From UBA6163 sp041753075 (GTDB lineage: Bacteria > Planctomycetota > Planctomycetia > Pirellulales > Pirellulaceae), in NCBI GenBank assembly GCA_041753075.1, contig JBGSVE010000005.1, positions 1-19,778 on the forward strand: DNA of 19,778 bases, written 5' to 3'. Positions within the stretch are counted from its first letter, which is position 1. Every line of letters begins with the position of its first letter. The notes under the pieces were generated by a model. The model made no database searches. It was not told where the DNA came from and worked only from the letters and a program-made list of their open reading frames with translations. A program made the translations under genes and the position numbers. Below are positions 16,559 through 19,778 of the stretch, piece after piece.

Positions 16559-17011
16559 TTAGACAATCGGCAAACCCGTCGGCCGGCGACTGCGGATATT
16601 GCCCGACTCGTCAGGCCCAAACATGGCTTCGGAGTATTCGTAAACCTGCTCCGGTGATTCAAAATACTTTTCGTAACACCAGTCGTCCTCGAACTCACAT
16701 TTCTCGGTCGTGTAGTCACGACAGATTTGCGGGCGCGTTTCATAAATACCACAGCGATAATCGTCGCGGAGATGTTTGCAGGTCGTATGCACTAGCAGAT
16801 ACCAAACATCATCGTCGACAAACACCGACGCGCGATCATGCAACAAGTACCATCGCATGTAGTCAAAATCCCGACGTTCGGTCGGTTCATCGATTGGCAA
16901 GGCAAAATAGTGGCAGCATTTTGCGGTGCAATGGTCGCACAAATTGACCACATCGGGATAATCGGCGCGGCGACGTTTTTCGGGCGGGCGAACGGGCAAG
17001 CCAACAGACAT
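16559..17011 (-). CDS. YkgJ-family cysteine-cluster protein
   Basis: A 150-aa cytosolic protein of the YkgJ / UPF0153-type family, thought to bind zinc or an iron-sulfur centre. Cysteines fall in the usual pattern: Cys25, Cys28, Cys32 and Cys33 (LCDHCTAKCCHYF), then Cys78 (TTCKHL), Cys87 (YRCGIYETRPQIC) and Cys97, with extra Cys105 and Cys112. The CGIYETRPxIC segment is diagnostic. The reaction or partner is unknown. GTG-type start at 17080 would add a tail of 23 unrelated residues; ATG 17011 has AGG six nucleotides upstream and is preferred. It lies 13 nt upstream of hisS on the same strand and is divergent from purU. Whether it has a role in translation or metal handling is not shown by the sequence. 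Confidence 0.88.
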   Translation of the reverse strand: MSVGLPVRPPEKRRRADYPDVVNLCDHCTAKCCHYFALPIDEPTERRDFDYMRWYLLHDRASVFVDDDVWYLLVHTTCKHLRDDYRCGIYETRPQICRDYTTEKCEFEDDWCYEKYFESPEQVYEYSEAMFGPDESGNIRSRRPTGLPIV

Positions 17012-17154
17012 CGGAACCTGCGTTGAATGTATAGTTTCGGATCGAGTGTGACCGTGATTGCGAGCGGCGAAAGATACCACACCCTGTTTTCGCCGGGTAG
17101 GGTTCCGCTCGATCCTTTGTGACCCGTTTGCCTCGAACCGAGTTCGCCAAATCG

Positions 17155-18024
17155 ATGGAAGTTGTTATCACAGCACTGGGCCCCGACAATGTTGGCTTGG
17201 CCGATCCGATTATCCATTACGTCACCGGCGTGGGCGCTCGAATCGCGGAAATCCAGATGTACGACCACGACGAAGAGCATTTGTTCGCAATGCTGTGCCG
17301 CGCCGACGTGGACGAATCCCAAGTGCCGATGTTGCGTCTGGCGATGACCCAAATCGGCCAACACAAGCAATTGGCCATTCGGGTCTGGACCGCTCCGGCA
17401 CACGCTGTGCGACCGCGACTGGCCATTTGTGTAACCTACGTCGAGCACACGCCGCGGGCGATTCTCGCAGCAGTCCGCGACGGACAGATCGATGCCGAAG
17501 TGGCGGTGATGATTTCCAACCGTCAGAAATGCGCGAAGCTGGCCGCTGAATTCGACGCGCCGTTTATTTTGATTGGCGATGAAAACGGCGTCGCGGATGA
17601 CGCCGCGATGGTTGCGACGCTGGATCATTACGACATCGACTACGTGATTTTGGCGCGTTACATGCGGGTACTGCCGCCGACAACATGTTGGCAATTTGCC
17701 GGTGGCCGCATCATCAATTTGCACCACGGGTTATTGCCCGGCTTTCCAGGGTTCCGACCGTATCACGATGCCCACGCTTCGCGAATGCTGACATTTGGTG
17801 CCACCTGCCACTTCATCATTCCCGAACTCGACGCGGGCAACCAAATCATCAACCAACGAACCTTCGCCGTCGCGCCGGGAACATCGATTGATGAGATCAT
17901 TCGAATTGGCGAAAGCGATAACGAACCGGCATGTTTGGTCGAAGGCGTTCGTCGCGTCGTTGATCGCGAAGTCTATCTTCACTTCCACCGCGTCCGCGCT
18001 ACGTTAGCAATGAGCGGAAAATAA
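17155..18024 (+). CDS. purU: Formyltetrahydrofolate deformylase
   Basis: Hydrolyses 10-formyltetrahydrofolate to formate and tetrahydrofolate, balancing one-carbon pools and supplying formate. The protein is 289 aa, matching the family. An N-terminal ACT domain (about 1-80; VVITALGPDNVGLADPI) is followed by a formyltransferase domain (about 88-289). The catalytic set is present: Asn188 and His190 in IINLHHGLLPGF, and Asp226 in PELDAG, with DYVILARYMRVL before them. The loop after the catalytic His reads FPGFRPYHDA rather than the common FxGAxPYxxA, a small deviation. GTG 17119 would add 12 residues; ATG 17155 begins at the first ACT strand and is chosen, though it lacks a strong SD. It lies 11 nt upstream of the M20 deacylase gene, probably one transcript. 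Confidence 0.93.
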   Translation: MEVVITALGPDNVGLADPIIHYVTGVGARIAEIQMYDHDEEHLFAMLCRADVDESQVPMLRLAMTQIGQHKQLAIRVWTAPAHAVRPRLAICVTYVEHTPRAILAAVRDGQIDAEVAVMISNRQKCAKLAAEFDAPFILIGDENGVADDAAMVATLDHYDIDYVILARYMRVLPPTTCWQFAGGRIINLHHGLLPGFPGFRPYHDAHASRMLTFGATCHFIIPELDAGNQIINQRTFAVAPGTSIDEIIRIGESDNEPACLVEGVRRVVDREVYLHFHRVRATLAMSGK

Positions 18025-18035
18025 GTCAGTAAGCA

Positions 18036-19172
18036 ATGAACAATCACGCCCAATCGATTGAACTGCTAAAAACGCTGATTCGCTTCGGCTCCGTGTCATC
18101 GTCAAGCAACGTTGCGATCACCGATTTTGTGTCGCAGACGCTCCAGCACCTCGGTTTTTCGTGCCATCATTGTGATTACATTGACCACGCTGGCGTTGCC
18201 AAGGCAAATCTGATCGCGTCGCGCGGTATTGGCGACGGCGGCGTGGTTTACTGTTGCCACACCGATGTTGTCCCAGCGGATCAATGGAGTGGTCCCGGTT
18301 GTCCGTTTGATCCCGTTGTCGAAAACGACCGCATCTATGGGCGCGGTAGTTGTGATATGAAGGGTTCATTGGTCGCAATGATCGCTGCGATTGGTCAGAT
18401 TGATGCACAGACCCAAACAGCACCGATCCATGTCATTTGCACCGCCGACGAGGAACGGGCATTCGTCGGTGCCAAGCAGCTTGTCGCCAACTCGCCGGTT
18501 TTTCGTGCCTTGGTCGCGTCGCAGCCGTTGGCGATCATCGGTGAACCGACTCGAGGCGAAATCATTCATGCGCACAAGGGAATCGTCAGCTTTCGCATTA
18601 CCAGCCGAGGTCGCGCCGCCCACAGCAGCACCCGCGACGGCGTCAACGCGAACATCGCGATGGTGCCAATGATCGCCGAACTGCTGCGACTTTGCGAGTT
18701 GACCGAGACCGATCAGCGATACTGGGACACGCGGTTCGATCCGCCGACATTGACGTGGAACTTTGGCTTCTCGGATCGGTGCGATACAACGAACATTGTG
18801 CCCGAGCGTTGCGAAGCGTGGGTGTTGTTTCGTCCGATGCCAACCGTCGATGGCAGCGATTTGATTTCCGCCGCAGCGGACAAGGCCGCGTCGCTTGGGT
18901 TAGCGTTTCGCATCGAAGAAGGCGGCGGCCATGTTTGGATTGATCCCGACGATCCGGCGATTTTGGAAATGTGTGAGATCGCGGGACAGTCGCGAGCCAA
19001 GACCGTTTGCTATGGCACCGATGGAGGCGAGTTCACCGAATTGAAACGCATGGTGGTCTGCGGTCCCGGTGACATTGCCCAGGCCCACACAAGCGATGAA
19101 TACCTTGCGATTGACGGGCTCAGCGCAGGGATCGATTTGTATGCTCGCGTATTGCAGCGATACACCTGCTAA
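18036..19172 (+). CDS. M20-family metallopeptidase, acetylornithine deacetylase-like
   Basis: Zinc-dependent amidohydrolase of the ArgE/DapE/CPG2 group, 378 aa, cytosolic. Predicted metal ligands are His75 and Asp77 in CHTDVVP, Asp107 in GRGSCDMKG, Glu139/Glu140 in ADEER, Glu170 in IIGEPT and His351 in AQAHTSDEY. AHKGIVSF and GRAAHSS (His196) mark the dimerisation lid domain, and YGTDGGEF is typical of ArgE-like enzymes. The most likely activity is removal of an acyl group from N-acetylornithine in arginine synthesis, but succinyl-diaminopimelate or other N-acyl amino acids are possible, and no other arginine gene is nearby, so I give no symbol. ATG start, weak SD, 11 nt after purU. Confidence 0.88.
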   Translation: MNNHAQSIELLKTLIRFGSVSSSSNVAITDFVSQTLQHLGFSCHHCDYIDHAGVAKANLIASRGIGDGGVVYCCHTDVVPADQWSGPGCPFDPVVENDRIYGRGSCDMKGSLVAMIAAIGQIDAQTQTAPIHVICTADEERAFVGAKQLVANSPVFRALVASQPLAIIGEPTRGEIIHAHKGIVSFRITSRGRAAHSSTRDGVNANIAMVPMIAELLRLCELTETDQRYWDTRFDPPTLTWNFGFSDRCDTTNIVPERCEAWVLFRPMPTVDGSDLISAAADKAASLGLAFRIEEGGGHVWIDPDDPAILEMCEIAGQSRAKTVCYGTDGGEFTELKRMVVCGPGDIAQAHTSDEYLAIDGLSAGIDLYARVLQRYTC

Positions 19173-19213
19173 AGGGTCCATCCGGGTTTATCGTGGATAG
19201 GCAGGATGTGCTG

Positions 19214-19246
19214 TTGGACTTTTTGAGAGATGGCTCCCGTGTCCAA
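19214..19246 (+). repeat. Palindromic element, copy A
   Basis: Terminal arms TTGGAC (19214-19219) and GTCCAA (19241-19246) enclose ATGGCTCC. Nearly the same sequence, ATGGCTCC-(C/T)-GTGTCCAAA, occurs in inverted orientation at 19420-19440. It lies about 40 nt past the deacylase stop. Confidence 0.55.
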
Positions 19247-19368
19247 AGTGACTGAAGGACGATCCTGTGCCGTACAGTTGACGTGCCGGGTGAAGCGGAC
19301 TGAAGCTCTGCGGGAACGCAACTTTGGAAGCAATAGCCCGGTCGACCGTGCGCCAAAGGTGCTCGTCG

Positions 19369-19395
19369 GTCGCCGGCGGGATACCCGCCGGCGAC
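19369..19395. terminator. Perfect 12-bp GC-rich hairpin followed by TTTCT
   Basis: GTCGCCGGCGGG (19369-19380) and its exact complement (19384-19395) flank an ATA loop, followed on the plus strand by TTTCT. It could be an intrinsic terminator for the purU/deacylase transcript, although it is about 200 nt downstream, or a REP-like palindrome. Confidence 0.45.
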
Positions 19396-19419
19396 TTTCT
19401 CGAATCTTCCATCGCGACG

Positions 19420-19450
19420 ACTTTTGGACACAGGAGCCATGCCTCCAAAA
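19420..19450 (-). repeat. Palindromic element, copy B (inverted)
   Basis: Reverse-complement relative of copy A: ATGGCTCCTGTGTCCAAAAG is read on the minus strand from 19440. Outer arms TTTTGGA (19422-19428) and TCCAAAA (19444-19450) can also pair. Copies A and B face each other across about 170 bp. Confidence 0.55.
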
Positions 19451-19488
19451 TCCGGGTTCCTAGGCAAATCCACGACAAAGTCTGATGG

Positions 19489-19520
19489 ACCAAACCATTG
19501 GGACAATGGTCCTACAATTT
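19489..19520 (-). repeat. Short intergenic hairpin repeat, copy 2
   Basis: Stem ACCATTG (19494-19500) / CAATGGT (19504-19510), loop GGA, followed on the plus strand by CCTACAATTT. It matches copy 1 at 7206-7238 outside the stem (CCAAAC before it, CTACAATTT after it), and the stem differs by paired changes. On the minus strand it lies 3' of the alpha-CTD gene, just as copy 1 lies 3' of the gene at 7237. Confidence 0.55.
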
Positions 19521-19540
19521 CACGACGACGCAGCGTCGTG
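19521..19540 (-). terminator. Hairpin just after the alpha-CTD gene stop
   Basis: CACGACG (19521-19527) pairs with CGTCGTG (19534-19540) across a 6-nt loop, 5 nt beyond the TAA stop on the minus strand, directly next to the repeat hairpin. This is consistent with a transcript end; no strong U-tract follows. Confidence 0.4.
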
Positions 19541-19545
19541 GAACA

Positions 19546-19778
19546 TTAAACGCTTGCCGTGACGGCCTTGTGTCCTGGGCGATAATACCCCAGGGTCTCC
19601 AGCGCCGCGTACACTTCATCTAATGTCTTTTCGCCGAAGTTGGAAATTGCCAACAACTTCTTTGGCGTCGCGTGCAACAAATCACGCACCGTTAGAATCC
19701 CGGTTTCTTCCAAACAATTGGTCGTCCGTACCGACAATCCCATCTCCGCAATACTCAAGTCCAACCGTTCGCGACGCA
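19546..19778 (-). CDS. RNA polymerase alpha C-terminal domain protein, 5' part outside the window
   Basis: The last 77 codons of a gene that continues past the window edge. The sequence is a clear alpha-CTD: LSIAEMGLSVRTTNCLEE, then GILTVRDLLHATPKKLLAISNFGEKTLDEVYAAL and a short tail. SVRTTNCL and NFGEKTL correspond to the DNA/UP-element and activator contact helices of RpoA. An in-frame TTG at 19764 is not a start, because family sequence precedes it without a stop. In most bacteria rpoA is followed by rplQ, but here only structured intergenic DNA follows. It is therefore either an rpoA separated from rplQ or a different protein that carries an alpha-CTD, as I believe occurs in Planctomycetota. 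The missing N-terminal part decides this, so no symbol is given. Confidence 0.82.
   Translation of the reverse strand, partial: RRERLDLSIAEMGLSVRTTNCLEETGILTVRDLLHATPKKLLAISNFGEKTLDEVYAALETLGYYRPGHKAVTASV

Larger units (their letters stand above)
19173..19545. other. 373-bp structured intergenic region without genes
   Basis: No convincing reading frame is present. The region instead holds a chain of palindromic elements: an imperfect hairpin at 19214-19246, a 12-bp GC hairpin at 19369-19395, an inverted copy of the first element at 19420-19450, the repeat hairpin at 19489-19520 and a 7-bp hairpin at 19521-19540. It separates the plus-strand deacylase from the minus-strand alpha-CTD gene, so termination from both sides is expected. 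Confidence 0.65.

Noticed and set aside
16792..17727. 311-codon open frame on the minus strand across the YkgJ-type and purU genes
   Set aside because: It is antisense or out of frame to two genes with clear family motifs, spans their divergent promoter region, and shows no recognisable motif.
19546..19764. A complete 72-residue protein starting at TTG 19764
   Set aside because: Alpha-CTD-like codons continue upstream to the window edge without a stop, so it is the end of a longer gene.

Overview
The window looks like chromosomal DNA of a Planctomycetota-type bacterium, probably Pirellulales-like. This is an inference from gene content and style: moderately GC-rich coding DNA, many genes with weak or no Shine-Dalgarno sequence, a TIGR03546/TIGR03545-type membrane protein pair, secreted DUF1573-like proteins, and an RNA polymerase alpha C-terminal domain in a non-standard gene context. 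No rRNA, tRNA, CRISPR array, transposase or phage gene is visible.

Layout. Positions 40-3103 (minus) hold a two-component pair: a membrane histidine kinase followed by an overlapping NtrC-type sigma-54 activator. Positions 3295-4959 (minus) hold a trans-polyprenyl diphosphate synthase and moaC (molybdopterin biosynthesis). Divergent from moaC is metG (5060-7096). Next is a 494-aa conserved cytosolic protein of unknown function on the minus strand (7237-8721). Divergent from it is a RimJ/RimL-type acetyltransferase whose reading frame extends upstream of every canonical start codon. Positions 9679-12248 (minus) are an AT-richer block with three tightly packed genes for exported proteins. Positions 12671-15210 (plus) hold the TIGR03546/TIGR03545-like pair. 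hisS (15211-16545) and a YkgJ-type cysteine-cluster protein (16559-17011) are on the minus strand. purU (17155-18024) and an ArgE-like M20 deacylase (18036-19172) are on the plus strand. A structured 373-bp intergenic region follows, then the 3' end of a gene carrying an RNA polymerase alpha-CTD, cut by the window edge.

Most notable observation. The first gene of the exported-protein operon has a perfect heptanucleotide tandem repeat, six GCAGAAA units plus a partial one (12191-12237), inside its signal-peptide codons. The only ATG with an upstream SD-like sequence (12248) is one base out of frame with the DUF1573-like body. Seven or four repeat units would restore the frame and give a complete signal peptide with an AxA site. 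This looks like a slipped-strand phase-variation switch captured in the OFF state, probably affecting a translationally linked operon. The last gene of the same operon carries an in-frame 33-bp tandem repeat.

Other points of interest are a possible AUC (or AUU) start for the acetyltransferase, a pair of short hairpin repeats at 7206 and 19489 whose stems differ by compensating changes, inverted copies of a small palindromic element at 19214-19450, and an alpha-CTD gene without rplQ downstream. The remaining genes are ordinary housekeeping functions: aminoacylation, cofactor, isoprenoid and one-carbon metabolism, and arginine or amino-acid deacylation.
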